DNA of 64,000 bases from SZUA-365 sp964635845 (GTDB lineage: Bacteria > Bacteroidota > Ignavibacteria > SZUA-365). The translations under genes were made by a program, and so were the position numbers. Shown in pieces: positions 46,552 to 53,696 of the stretch. The DNA lies in assembly GCA_964635845.1 (NCBI GenBank), contig CAZWNO010000005.1, positions 1 to 64,000 on the forward strand. The letters are read 5' to 3'. The first letter of the stretch is position 1, and every line of letters starts with the position of its first letter. The notes under the pieces are model-generated. The model was not told where the DNA came from and did no database searches. It saw only the letters and a list, made by a program, of their open reading frames with translations.

Positions 46552-47721
46552 CTATTCCTCCCAGGGAAGGCCTGGCCTTCCGAAATGTCCGTAGTTCGTC
46601 GTGCCGCGGTAGATCGGCCGCAGGAGGTCGAGGCGTTCGATCATGGCGCCGGGACGGAAATCGAAATCCCCGACGAAGCGTTCGGCCCGTTCGCTGTCGC
46701 CTGTGCCGAAGGTGTCGACCTTGATCGAGACCGGGGCCGCCCGCCCGATGGCATAGGCCACCTGCAGTTCCGCGCGCCGGGCGATGCCCTCGCGCACGAT
46801 CTGCCGCGCGACCCAGCGGCAGAAGTATGCCGCGCTGCGGTCGACCTTCGACGGATCCTTGCCGCTGAACGCGCCGCCGCCGTGGCGGGCGAAACCACCG
46901 TAGGTGTCGACGATGATCTTCCGGCCCGTCAGTCCGCTGTCGGCCGAGGGACCCCCCTGCGTGAAACTCCCCGAGGGATTCACTATCAGCTCGGGTCCGG
47001 AGTCGTTCCACTCGCCGAGCACTTCGGGGAGGAGCGTCGTCGCGACGAAATGCCGGATCTCGTCCTGCGTGACGGGGATCGCCTGTCCACCGCACTCCAC
47101 CGACGCACGGTGCTGTGTCGAGACGAGTACGGCGGTGACCGCCGCGGGACGGTCGTTCTCGTACCGCACCGAGACCTGCGTCTTCGCATCCGGCAGCAGC
47201 CAGGCGACGCCCGTCTTCCGGTGCCGCGCGAGCGCCGCGGCGAGCCGGTGCGCAAGCAGTATCGGCAGCGGCATCAGCTCGGGCGTTTCATCCGTGGCGT
47301 AGCCGAACATGATGCCCTGGTCGCCGGCGCCCTGCTCCGCCGCGGCTTCCGCACGGCCACCGAGGGCGATCCCGTCCCTCTCAACGCCGGTGTGATTACC
47401 GACGGCGTTGCCGATTTCCGCGGCCTGCTGCGAAAGCATCTGGAGGACATGCAGGGTCGAGGCGCAGAATGGTTCGCGCGCATCGGTGTACCCGATCTCC
47501 TCGACCGCCCGGCGCACGACAGCGACGTGGTCGACCGTCGCTATCGACGTGATCTCCCCGGCCAGCACCACGGTGTTTCCCTTCGCCAGCGTCTCGCAGG
47601 CGACGCGCGCATGCGGATCCTGCGCGAGATGCGCGTCGAGGATGGAATCCGAGATATAGTCGCAGACCTTGTCGGGATGGCCTTCGGTGACGGATTCGGA
47701 AGTAAAGATGTAGTTGGACAT
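46552..47721 (-). CDS. metK: S-adenosylmethionine synthase
   Basis: Makes S-adenosylmethionine from methionine and ATP. 389 residues, standard length. MSNYIFTSESVTEGHPDK at the N-terminus, GEITS, GDQGIMFGYATDET (ATP-binding hexapeptide region), then DTYGGFARHGGGAFSGKDPSKVDRS split over two lines of the active site, and the C-terminal GDFDFRPGAMIERLDLLRPIY. AAAGGAG lies 5-6 bp upstream. Expression is probably controlled by the SAM-II-like riboswitch and hairpin in the leader. Confidence 0.96.
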   Translation of the reverse strand: MSNYIFTSESVTEGHPDKVCDYISDSILDAHLAQDPHARVACETLAKGNTVVLAGEITSIATVDHVAVVRRAVEEIGYTDAREPFCASTLHVLQMLSQQAAEIGNAVGNHTGVERDGIALGGRAEAAAEQGAGDQGIMFGYATDETPELMPLPILLAHRLAAALARHRKTGVAWLLPDAKTQVSVRYENDRPAAVTAVLVSTQHRASVECGGQAIPVTQDEIRHFVATTLLPEVLGEWNDSGPELIVNPSGSFTQGGPSADSGLTGRKIIVDTYGGFARHGGGAFSGKDPSKVDRSAAYFCRWVARQIVREGIARRAELQVAYAIGRAAPVSIKVDTFGTGDSERAERFVGDFDFRPGAMIERLDLLRPIYRGTTNYGHFGRPGLPWEE

Positions 47722-47743
47722 GAACGGACTCCTTTCAATGAAA

Positions 47744-47773
47744 CAGGGCCTCCGCCGATCGGCGAGGGCCCTG
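47744..47773 (-). terminator. Leader hairpin between SAM riboswitch and metK
   Basis: On the minus strand CAGGGCC and GGCCCTG close a stem that continues through CTCGCCGATCGGCGGAG. It ends 22 bp upstream of the metK ATG, next to TTTCATT, and before the AAAGGAG ribosome site. It may be an attenuator that forms the expression platform of the riboswitch. The U-run is weak, so a translational effect is possible. Confidence 0.6.
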
Positions 47774-47790
47774 GACTCTCTTTGCGCGAT

Positions 47791-47840
47791 GGCGATTTAG
47801 CTATTGTTTTACGTCGTTGCAAGCTGCCGCAAATCACGAC
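47791..47840 (-). promoter_or_regulatory. SAM-II-like riboswitch aptamer upstream of metK
   Basis: On the minus strand the 50-nt segment has stem P1 GUCGU/ACGAC, closing a loop that starts GAUUU and ends UUGCA, then an A-rich linker and GCUAAA, followed by AUCGCC. These are the invariant words of the SAM-II class, in the right order and spacing. GCGG in the loop can pair with UCGC at the 3' end, as needed for the pseudoknot. Its position directly upstream of metK makes feedback control by SAM the natural reading. Confidence 0.8.
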
Positions 47841-47847
47841 TTCTTAA

Positions 47848-47853
47848 AGTATA
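47848..47853 (-). promoter_or_regulatory. Promoter -10 for metK (extended -10)
   Basis: TATACT preceded by TGC (extended -10 form) sits 8 bp before the aptamer, so transcription would start at the first riboswitch base. No good -35 is seen. The same bases also resemble the TAnnTTTG element of Bacteroidota promoters. Confidence 0.6.
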
Positions 47854-47964
47854 GCAAAGTTCCTTCAGAACCGAAAGGGCAATCGTCCCGCCCCGTCCCG
47901 CGACTCTCTCCTCGACATCGGACATGTGCATCATGCGAAGCCTGATTCCTCCGCATTGCCATGC

Positions 47965-48195
47965 CTATCCCGGATTCAACTCCCGCACATCCGGATGATT
48001 GTAATTGACGAGTATGACCCTGTAGTCGTACGGCTCGCCTTTTCGGAGTTCGACACGGATGGCACCGAGCTGTTCAAGATCGATAAGAATGTTCTTCCTC
48101 TCGTAATCGGCAAGACCTGGAAGGGTATCGGTCAACCTCCGCAGGAACGGACTCAGCCAGATCTCCGCATGAGTGCCGTATTGAGGATTAGCACT
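47965..48195 (-). pseudogene. 3' fragment of a host gene cut at the prophage edge
   Basis: A 76-codon open frame with good protein character but no start codon; upstream the frame meets TAA at 48196-48198 in the AT-rich prophage border. The visible protein includes YGTHAEIWLSPFLRRL, LADYERKNILIDLEQLGAIR and VELRKGEPYDYRVILVNYN, then HPDVRELNPG-stop. It resembles a small winged-helix or OST-HTH-type C-terminal domain, but this is a weak impression. The simplest reading is that the mobile element inserted into this gene and its 5' part lies beyond the far prophage end. The plus-strand frame over the same bases is a shadow. Confidence 0.6.
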
Positions 48196-48200
48196 TTATA

Positions 48201-48265
48201 TGCAAATCACTCATATGAAAAATCAACAACTTAGCGGGGCTCGATTTGCACGCTAAATGCAAATC
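48201..48265. repeat. TGCAAATC repeats at prophage end (candidate transposase sites)
   Basis: TGCAAATC occurs at 48201-48208 and 48258-48265, and inverted (GATTTGCA) at 48243-48250; the last two form a perfect 8-bp inverted repeat with a 7-nt loop. The first copy begins with TG, as Mu-type ends do. Mu-like phages carry several transposase-binding repeats at their ends, so these are candidates. Matching copies at the far end are needed to confirm. Confidence 0.45.
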
Positions 48266-48284
48266 TTAAAGGCGGGGGTATCGA

Positions 48285-48314
48285 AAACAGGCCAGAATCA
48301 AGACCGGCCTGTTT
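48285..48314 (-). terminator. Terminator ending the phage early operon
   Basis: AAACAGGCC at 48285-48293 pairs with GGCCTGTTT at 48306-48314, loop 12 nt. On the minus strand the stem is followed by TTTCG. It overlaps the stop codon of the last phage gene and closes the operon before the host junction. Confidence 0.8.
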
Positions 48315-48528
48315 GGTTTCTCGCTTCACGCTTTTTCCGTCTTTCCTCCCTCATCTTCGGTCCAATCTTATCCCAGATCCCATCGAGTATCTGCTCATCC
48401 TCGGGCGTGAGATCCTCGATCTGGTCCCCTGTCAGGATCTCGGGATGCTCAGCAGCATAGTCGCCTGCTTCGATAAGCTTGTTCAAATCCTCCTCACTCA
48501 TCTCCCGATTCAGCGTTACAATGGCCAC
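48298..48528 (-). CDS. Hypothetical phage protein
   Basis: 76 residues, not recognised. Acidic N-terminal half (MSEEDLNKLIEAGDYAAEHP, TPEDEQILDGIWDKIGPK) and a basic tail (REERRKKREARNQ). It overlaps the end of the MuF gene by 13 bp and is the last gene of the early operon. It may be linked to the MuF C-terminal domain, for example as an immunity or accessory protein; this is speculation from position only. Confidence 0.6.
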   Translation of the reverse strand: MAIVTLNREMSEEDLNKLIEAGDYAAEHPEILTGDQIEDLTPEDEQILDGIWDKIGPKMREERRKKREARNQTGRS

Positions 48529-49874
48529 GGCATCACTCTCCTTATCTCAAGATATTGCTGTAAAACTTGCATAGAATAACTATCAGGCGCAAGGTCAAAC
48601 GACACCCGGATCGAGTCGCCATATTCACGCCAGTATTCCCGACCTTCCTCGCTTGCCATGAGATCCGACACGTACTCCGCCCACTGGAATTCCTCAGGTA
48701 GATCGTAGATATGTCCCTCTTCCAGGGGACCATCAAAGCCATAGCGAGGCCAGGTATAATAGCCGTTCATGGTGCTGTTTCGAGCGGCCAAGGTATCTAT
48801 CCTCTCAATCCCAAACGTTTTCGCCTGGGCGACCTGCTTGGCAAGTATCCGCAATCCGAAGCCCTCGGGCGCATCCTCATCCAGTTCGAGAAGCTCGTTG
48901 ACCATGACGAGGCTGCGATCATGAGACCGGTAAATGCGGCGATGCGATTCCGTATGATAAAGCGGATGGTGAATTCGGAAGTATATAGAAGCTCCTTCCC
49001 GCCTGGCGTGGACCTTCGCGCCGTCCGGTGCCCCTGTCAAACCTATGATCTCCTCATTGGAAAGCACGTGACCGAAGAAGGATTCCTGAATCTCGTCATC
49101 GGCCTGGTTCGCCACGGCAACGTCATTATTGTACCAGCTCTCCGATACCGCATCTCGCACGGGGACGGCCAGCCACTGGTGCCGGCAGTTGTATCCGCCG
49201 CAGCTGGACCAAACGGGCAAGCCCTGGCCGTTGTCCATGCGGTTGATTTCCTCGAGGGTATAGTACCGGCCGGTAGCGAGCAATGCCTGGCAGAATTCAC
49301 GCTGCGCGGCGGGACCGTGATACTTGTATTTCGTAATGCCCGCCTGCTTAGCGAGCTGGATCGTCGTCGCATTGTCGTATTGCGCCAGGGCGGTGTTCGC
49401 GAGGGTGCGCGCCTGGTGCGCGGCGATCCGCGTGTGCTTGAGCGCCCTGGTGACGTCTCCGATCTCGCCGCCACTGTCAAGGACCTGTCGCAGAGCTCGC
49501 TGCACGGTGGAGTTGACAGTGCGGTTGATAGATGGGAAATCGATGGCTGTACGGGCCATGAGCGCGGTCGGATCGAGGGCAAGGACACGGTCTGTTATCG
49601 TGGCGTACATGGATTGACGCAGCTCGGCAAGCTTCGCCTGTCCTTCGCGCAGATGCTGCTCGAGCACCTTGCGCGCGCCGCCTGTCACGCGGAGATCACG
49701 CTCGATGATGTCGGCAAGATCACCGGGTTCAACATTGGGATTGTCGCGGAGGATGCGGTCAAGCTGCTGCAATACAGCTGCGCGCAATGCCTCCGAATCG
49801 CGGCCCAGGATCGCAATGATCCGGTCGCGGAGCGGTCCCAGTCTCGCTATCAGTTTCTTGTATTGCTCGCTCAT
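48516..49874 (-). CDS. MuF-type head protein with GNAT-like C-terminal domain
   Basis: 452 residues. Residues 1-240 match phage head morphogenesis proteins of the MuF/gp30 type: a long helical region, TLANTALAQYDNATTIQLAK, FCQALLATGRYYTLEEINRM, DNGQGLPVWSSCGGYNCRH. Residues about 265-452 are an added domain: RSHDRSLVMVNELL, EGFGLRILAKQVAQAKTFGI and NGYYTWPRYGFDGPL. The G-x-G-x-R-x-L plus A-x3-GI layout resembles the acetyl-CoA loop of GNAT folds. MuF proteins with variable C-terminal effector domains are known from other temperate phages. Oddly, it lies at the end of the early operon, far from the portal gene. It overlaps its upstream neighbour by 4 bp. Confidence 0.82.
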   Translation of the reverse strand: MSEQYKKLIARLGPLRDRIIAILGRDSEALRAAVLQQLDRILRDNPNVEPGDLADIIERDLRVTGGARKVLEQHLREGQAKLAELRQSMYATITDRVLALDPTALMARTAIDFPSINRTVNSTVQRALRQVLDSGGEIGDVTRALKHTRIAAHQARTLANTALAQYDNATTIQLAKQAGITKYKYHGPAAQREFCQALLATGRYYTLEEINRMDNGQGLPVWSSCGGYNCRHQWLAVPVRDAVSESWYNNDVAVANQADDEIQESFFGHVLSNEEIIGLTGAPDGAKVHARREGASIYFRIHHPLYHTESHRRIYRSHDRSLVMVNELLELDEDAPEGFGLRILAKQVAQAKTFGIERIDTLAARNSTMNGYYTWPRYGFDGPLEEGHIYDLPEEFQWAEYVSDLMASEEGREYWREYGDSIRVSFDLAPDSYSMQVLQQYLEIRRVMPWPL

Positions 49875-50155
49875 TTTCGCTTCAACTGCTGTGCGATGCG
49901 ATCGGCAATGCGCCGGTCACGCTCGGCTTTCGCCTGCTCACGCCGGTGGATATACGTCTCGTCATCGGTAAACATCGGTACCGTGTCGCCGTCCTGGGCG
50001 CCTCGTCCCCAGGTGTGGCCGGTGGCACGCTCCTCGGTGATGAATCTGTATCCGCAGGCAAGGCACAAACGGTTCCGAAACTTCACGGGGAGCATGAAGT
50101 TGTCGGGCACCGAGAACACGCGGTTCTCATCCTTGCCACATTGCGGACATTTCAC
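49871..50155 (-). CDS. Zinc-ribbon protein (NrdR/Com-like)
   Basis: 94 residues from GTG 50155, which overlaps the preceding stop (GTGA); a longer frame to 50218 overlaps that gene and is rejected. VKCPQCGKDENRV and, about 26 residues later, CLACGYRFITEE form two CxxC knuckles followed by RFxTxE, as in the NrdR zinc ribbon and, more loosely, Mu Com. The C-terminal half is charged and helical. It is likely to bind nucleic acid and may regulate late or host genes. Confidence 0.65.
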   Translation of the reverse strand: MKCPQCGKDENRVFSVPDNFMLPVKFRNRLCLACGYRFITEERATGHTWGRGAQDGDTVPMFTDDETYIHRREQAKAERDRRIADRIAQQLKRK

Positions 50156-50460
50156 CGTTGGCTCTCCAATCTCTTGATTGCCTTGCGCAACAGACGCTTG
50201 GCACCCATGACGCTGCATGGTTCCATCATATCGACTATCTGGTCGACGCGGCGATCAAGATCGGCCAGCACGCTGTTCATCGGCGTTTCCACCGCACGCT
50301 CGAATTCAGCGATGCGGTCGTCCGAAAACGAGGCCGTGTCGCCCCTCAAATAGCGGGTGACGAACGCCGGTGACACACTCGTTTGAGCTGCTACCCATCG
50401 AGCGCTGATACCGTAATCGAGATGCAGCTCTCGCAGTTTCCGCATAGTCGATTCGTTCAT
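50152..50460 (-). CDS. Small phage HTH protein
   Basis: 102 residues from ATG 50460 (4-bp overlap with the upstream gene). MNESTMRKLRELHLDYGISA is followed by a helix-turn-helix-like segment WVAAQTSVSPAFVTRYLRGD resembling lambda-repressor-type HTH. The rest is helical and charged. It probably acts as a DNA-binding regulator within the early operon. No closer family is recognised. Confidence 0.6.
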   Translation of the reverse strand: MNESTMRKLRELHLDYGISARWVAAQTSVSPAFVTRYLRGDTASFSDDRIAEFERAVETPMNSVLADLDRRVDQIVDMMEPCSVMGAKRLLRKAIKRLESQR

Positions 50461-51098
50461 TTGACTCTCGCGATAGTCTTTGTTATCAGCTCGCGATCGA
50501 GCGGGCAACAGAGCGACGCAAGCTCCTGCAGTATCCGCGCGAGGCGTGCGCGCTCGCGGCTTACGGCCGTGGTTTCCATGACCAAACGCCGCTGTCGGTC
50601 GTCCTGTTCATGTTCGCGCCGACGAAGTGCGGCGATGCGCCGGGCGTATCTCCGTATCGGTGTGGTGAGATAAAGAAGCTTTATGTATTCAATATTCCGT
50701 ACGATGTCGTCCATCGCGACCATCCTGCCCGAGGCGAAACCGTCGGCAAATCCCTCGGCGCGTTCGCGTGCGAGCGTGCGATCGATACCGATGCTGAGTG
50801 ATTCAAGCTGCTCGCCCGTCGGATAGAACGCCGCGAGTGAAAGCCGGCCATATTTGACGCTGTCTCCGCGCAGTATCCATTCCTCGGCGACGCGGGCAAT
50901 GGTCTCGGGGTAATTGCGATCGTCAAGCTCCTTCGCCAGAAGCGCAACACGTTCGTTGGGGATCATGACACCTGATGCGGTTTCCCAGCGGGAGATGATG
51001 TCGTTGAGCCATTCATGCCGCGCCTTGATCCTCTTCCTCGAGTCCGAGCGCACGACGGCGGTCTGTGCGGTCGAACGCTCCCGATTTATGCCGTCCAT
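50457..51098 (-). CDS. Hypothetical phage protein
   Basis: 213 residues from ATG 51098. The frame is open to 51236, but those 46 codons are Ser/Thr-rich, overlap the upstream gene and look like a shadow. GTG 51122 is another option. MDGINRERSTAQTAVVRSDS is followed by WLNDIISRWETASGVMIPNERV and a long charged C-terminal helical region (RRREHEQDDRQRRLVMETTA). Not recognised. It overlaps the small HTH gene by 4 bp. Confidence 0.5.
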   Translation of the reverse strand: MDGINRERSTAQTAVVRSDSRKRIKARHEWLNDIISRWETASGVMIPNERVALLAKELDDRNYPETIARVAEEWILRGDSVKYGRLSLAAFYPTGEQLESLSIGIDRTLARERAEGFADGFASGRMVAMDDIVRNIEYIKLLYLTTPIRRYARRIAALRRREHEQDDRQRRLVMETTAVSRERARLARILQELASLCCPLDRELITKTIARVK

Positions 51099-51372
51099 CA
51101 GACTGCCGACCAGCTCGGCCACGCTTGTTGTCTTCGGCGATGCTGAGCCAGTTTCGGAAGAACTTGTACCAGCTACGCTTCCGGGCCGCTTTCGCGGGGT
51201 AGTCGTGGAGCCAGAATTGGGCTTTGTGGAGCTCATGATTCAAATCCTCTTTGGTGAGAATCCCCGGCTCGAGGAAACGATCCATGAGCCGGGCGATCTC
51301 GTCTTGTGTGAGGGAAAAACGCGGGTAGATGGTCGACCGCCAGGCGGGCGGCGTGACCGCTTGATCGGTCAT
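51013..51372 (-). CDS. Hypothetical phage protein
   Basis: 119 residues from ATG 51372, 2 bp after the stop of the HTH gene. TIYPRFSLTQDEIARLMDRF and KAARKRSWYKFFRNWLSIAE are protein-like and recall replication-type helical proteins with an FRNWL motif. The last 30 residues (RGRAGRQSDGRHKSG...) are low-quality and overlap the next gene, so a frameshift joining the two is possible. Function unknown. Confidence 0.5.
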   Translation of the reverse strand: MTDQAVTPPAWRSTIYPRFSLTQDEIARLMDRFLEPGILTKEDLNHELHKAQFWLHDYPAKAARKRSWYKFFRNWLSIAEDNKRGRAGRQSDGRHKSGAFDRTDRRRALGLEEEDQGAA

Positions 51373-51374
51373 TG

Positions 51375-51587
51375 TCAGACCTGCAGGCTGTATCGGGCGA
51401 CGCACTTGCCATTCGAGAGGCGCACCGTGTCGGAATGGATCTCGTGACCGAGTTCGCGCAGGTCGTGAATGCGAGCACCAAGGCGCATGCAGTCGAAGCG
51501 GTGCAGCGCCTCGAGGGGAGTGAGCGATCCTCCGGCTTGAAGGTGCCGGAGGATCTGCTGGTTCTGACTGTTTCCTTTCCCTGTCAT
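51375..51587 (-). CDS. Winged-helix/HTH protein (HTH_39 type)
   Basis: 70 residues. QQILRHLQAGGSLTPLEALH, RFDCMRLGARIHDLRELG and KCVARYSL match the small phage helix-turn-helix family with the LTPLEAL...C.RLAARI.DLR pattern. It probably binds DNA in early or middle gene control. It lies between gam and the hypothetical genes in a tightly packed operon. Confidence 0.72.
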   Translation of the reverse strand: MTGKGNSQNQQILRHLQAGGSLTPLEALHRFDCMRLGARIHDLRELGHEIHSDTVRLSNGKCVARYSLQV

Positions 51588-51594
51588 GGCGACC

Positions 51595-52113
51595 TCAGAG
51601 TTTCTGAATGCCGATCTTGTAGAAGAACTTGTCTTCGCTGCGAAGATCCATGCCGAGCTTCTGGATCTGCTCGATCTTGACGGCGCCGTCCTTGACGGAT
51701 TTCTTCACCGCCGTCTTGAGGAGAGTCTCCTTCTTGTTGATCCAGAGATCGATGAATTTCTTCGCGCTCTTCTTGATCGCGGCCAGCACGGTGGGTTCAT
51801 CCTCTTCGAGAATGAGCGCCTCGGCTCCTTCGCGAAATCCGAAGCTGCCGAAGGGGACTTCGAGGGACTTCGTGCCTTCGGCGAAGAGCACGTCGCGGTG
51901 CTCAGTGGCGAGCACCTCGAGCGCCTTTTCCTTGATGGCGATCTGCTCGGCGACCGGCAGAATCTTCTTGTCGAACTCGTTCTGCACAGGCTTGATCTTG
52001 GCATCGCACTGCGCCTGGAGGGTGTCGCGACGGATGGTGAGGTCCTTGAGTTCGGACATGAGATCCTTCGCGCGGGAATGGATCGCTGCGGCGTCCACGT
52101 TCTTCTTGGCCAT
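51595..52113 (-). CDS. gam: Host-nuclease inhibitor Gam (Mu Gam-like)
   Basis: 172 residues from ATG 52113 with AGGA 7 bp upstream; the open frame to 52284 is rejected. Mu Gam binds DNA ends and protects them from exonucleases. Seen here: an N-terminal long helix (SELKDLTIRRDTLQAQCDAK), KILPVAEQIAIKEKALEVLA, the beta region TKSLEVPFGSFGFREG and the C-terminal MDLRSEDKFFYKIG, parallel to Mu Gam. Length is normal. Part of the transposition/early operon. Confidence 0.8.
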   Translation of the reverse strand: MAKKNVDAAAIHSRAKDLMSELKDLTIRRDTLQAQCDAKIKPVQNEFDKKILPVAEQIAIKEKALEVLATEHRDVLFAEGTKSLEVPFGSFGFREGAEALILEEDEPTVLAAIKKSAKKFIDLWINKKETLLKTAVKKSVKDGAVKIEQIQKLGMDLRSEDKFFYKIGIQKL

Positions 52114-52169
52114 AATAGAATCCTGTGAAAGGTGATGGGTATGTGTGGAGTCCTTTCTCACCACGCATT

Positions 52170-52370
52170 TCACCCTTGTTGGAGTACGACGGAAAACCGC
52201 CGCTTGACGTTGTCTTTTATCCTCCGCGGCGCGCCGCAACAACCGTGCGCGTCGGTAAGGGATACGAAACTGTTGCGGTGGCACACGTCGCAGACATAGT
52301 ATTCACGGCCGTTCCAGCGGTCGATCTCGAAGCGGCGACCGCCGTCGATGATGATCTCTCCGGTTCTCAT
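52170..52370 (-). CDS. Small Cys-rich phage protein (zinc-ribbon-like)
   Basis: 66 residues from ATG 52370, which overlaps the preceding stop by 4 bp; it is too short to stand out on its own but fits the operon. MRTGEIIIDGGRRFEIDRW is followed by YYVCDVCHRNSF and AHGCCGAP, four Cys in a zinc-ribbon-like arrangement, and a basic tail. Not recognised further. Confidence 0.6.
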   Translation of the reverse strand: MRTGEIIIDGGRRFEIDRWNGREYYVCDVCHRNSFVSLTDAHGCCGAPRRIKDNVKRRFSVVLQQG

Positions 52371-52894
52371 AACCGCCCCTCGTGATGCAGCTTTGCTTCG
52401 ATCTTCTCCATGCGCTGGATGATGTACCAGGCTTCGTAGGAAGTGAGGTTTTCGAGCTGCCGCACGCGGCGCTTGGAAAGATCCTCGCCGGTCTCCGGGT
52501 CGGTGGCGTGCTGATACAGCTCGCCAATCCACTCCGGGAGTTTTTTCCAGAACCAGTTCTGCCCGTACACGGAGCCGAGCACGTAACGGCCGAGGCGCAC
52601 GACGCGCTTGCGCTGGTCGACGCTCGGGCGCTTGTGATGGATATTGCGCGGCGGGGAAATGGCCAGGGATTGCATCTGCTCGATGGCAAAGAGGCACATG
52701 CCCGCGTCGAGGTCCTTGCTGGTGGACACGCCACAATACCTGCGGAGGAACTCCCGCTTCATCGCGGTCACCGCGGGTGTGTAATGCGTTTGCCAGCCGG
52801 CGCGGTTCATCTTGATGATGAGCAGCCGATGGAGCTGCCGGCGCAGCAGGGAGACCGATGGCGCAGATTGCTGATGAATGACCGCGGCGTTCAT
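52367..52894 (-). CDS. GemA/Gp16-like phage protein
   Basis: 175 residues from ATG 52894 (4-bp overlap with the previous gene). An N-terminal helical segment LLRRQLHRLLIIKMNRAGW and the C-terminal RQLENLTSYEAWYIIQRMEK resemble the ends of Mu GemA/Gp16, which modulates host gene expression and supercoiling. The middle is divergent, so this is a family-level suggestion supported by its place next to gam. An alternative is another DUF1018-type regulator. Confidence 0.5.
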   Translation of the reverse strand: MNAAVIHQQSAPSVSLLRRQLHRLLIIKMNRAGWQTHYTPAVTAMKREFLRRYCGVSTSKDLDAGMCLFAIEQMQSLAISPPRNIHHKRPSVDQRKRVVRLGRYVLGSVYGQNWFWKKLPEWIGELYQHATDPETGEDLSKRRVRQLENLTSYEAWYIIQRMEKIEAKLHHEGRL

Positions 52895-53130
52895 TTCCGT
52901 CTCCTGCTGTAATTCCGGATTGCCTTCTCGCCGAGCGCCGTGCATCGCGCACCGAAGTACGGGTGGCGATCCCTCACGGTGTAATGGCCATGCGGCTGCG
53001 TGATCATGATCAGCTCAGGCGCTTTGCGCTCGATCGCACGAAGTGTATTGGCAAGCACGATATCGAACACATCGGCGCCGGTCTCGATGCAGAGCAGTGC
53101 GTGGAAATCTTCGTGTGTCAGCTTTTTCAT
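52891..53130 (-). CDS. Hypothetical phage protein
   Basis: 79 residues, not recognised. MKKLTHEDFHALLCIETGAD, then IERKAPELIMITQPHGHYTV, ending basic (NYSRRRK). It overlaps its neighbours by 4 bp on both sides, which supports a real gene in the early operon. Confidence 0.6.
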   Translation of the reverse strand: MKKLTHEDFHALLCIETGADVFDIVLANTLRAIERKAPELIMITQPHGHYTVRDRHPYFGARCTALGEKAIRNYSRRRK

Positions 53131-53342
53131 GACCGCCTCAACTTGAGTTCGCCCTTGCGGCCGTGCGAGCAGAGCATCCAGCCACGGCGCTCGCGGCGGC
53201 GACGTTCGCGTGCTTCATATTCCTCGGGCCGGGCGTATTTGTAGAACTCGGAGCGAATGATCGACTGCCACCAGAGCACACCGATGAGCACGACCAGTAG
53301 CACGATCGACAGGGACATGGCGAGGATGATAAGTACGTTCAT
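53127..53342 (-). CDS. Small single-span membrane protein of phage
   Basis: 71 residues. One strong transmembrane helix at residues 3-26 (VLIILAMSLSIVLLVVLIGV) and a long basic cytoplasmic tail (ARERRRRERRGWMLCS). It might be a superinfection-exclusion or lysis-related peptide; this is a guess from topology. 4-bp overlap with the next gene. Confidence 0.6.
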   Translation of the reverse strand: MNVLIILAMSLSIVLLVVLIGVLWWQSIIRSEFYKYARPEEYEARERRRRERRGWMLCSHGRKGELKLRRS

Positions 53343-53345
53343 GAC

Positions 53346-53696
53346 TCACTCCCCACAACTGGAATCGAGGTCGGGGAAATTCTCGGCAGCCGTGCAATTG
53401 GACGCGAAGCTTGCGAGCTGATCATGATCACAAGGGTCGAGCACCGGCGTACACGGCGCGAAGCCACGATCCTGCAACACCATGACGGCGGTCTTGTCTT
53501 CGAGGAATTCGAGATCGAGCCCGCCGGGATAGAGTGTGATGGCGCCGTCTTCGGCGGCCTCGAGCGATTGCTCGATGCGATGCGTCATGAGCGTGGCGGC
53601 ACCGTTACGCATGGCTTCGTCGGTGATGGCGGAACCGTCGGGCACGTCGACGCGGACGATGAATGTCGCGAGGGCGACGAGAGTGTGACTGGTCAT
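53346..53696 (-). CDS. Hypothetical phage protein
   Basis: 116 residues, not recognised. TLVALATFIVRVDVPDGSAI, an acidic middle and a Cys-containing C-terminus (FAPCTPVLDPCDHDQ, DSSCGE). It overlaps the upstream gene by 4 bp and lies 3 bp before the membrane peptide. Confidence 0.6.
   Translation of the reverse strand: MTSHTLVALATFIVRVDVPDGSAITDEAMRNGAATLMTHRIEQSLEAAEDGAITLYPGGLDLEFLEDKTAVMVLQDRGFAPCTPVLDPCDHDQLASFASNCTAAENFPDLDSSCGE

Noticed and set aside
47926..48234. Plus-strand frame of 102 codons beside the prophage edge
   Set aside because: The minus strand has a far more protein-like frame (the gene fragment) over the same bases.
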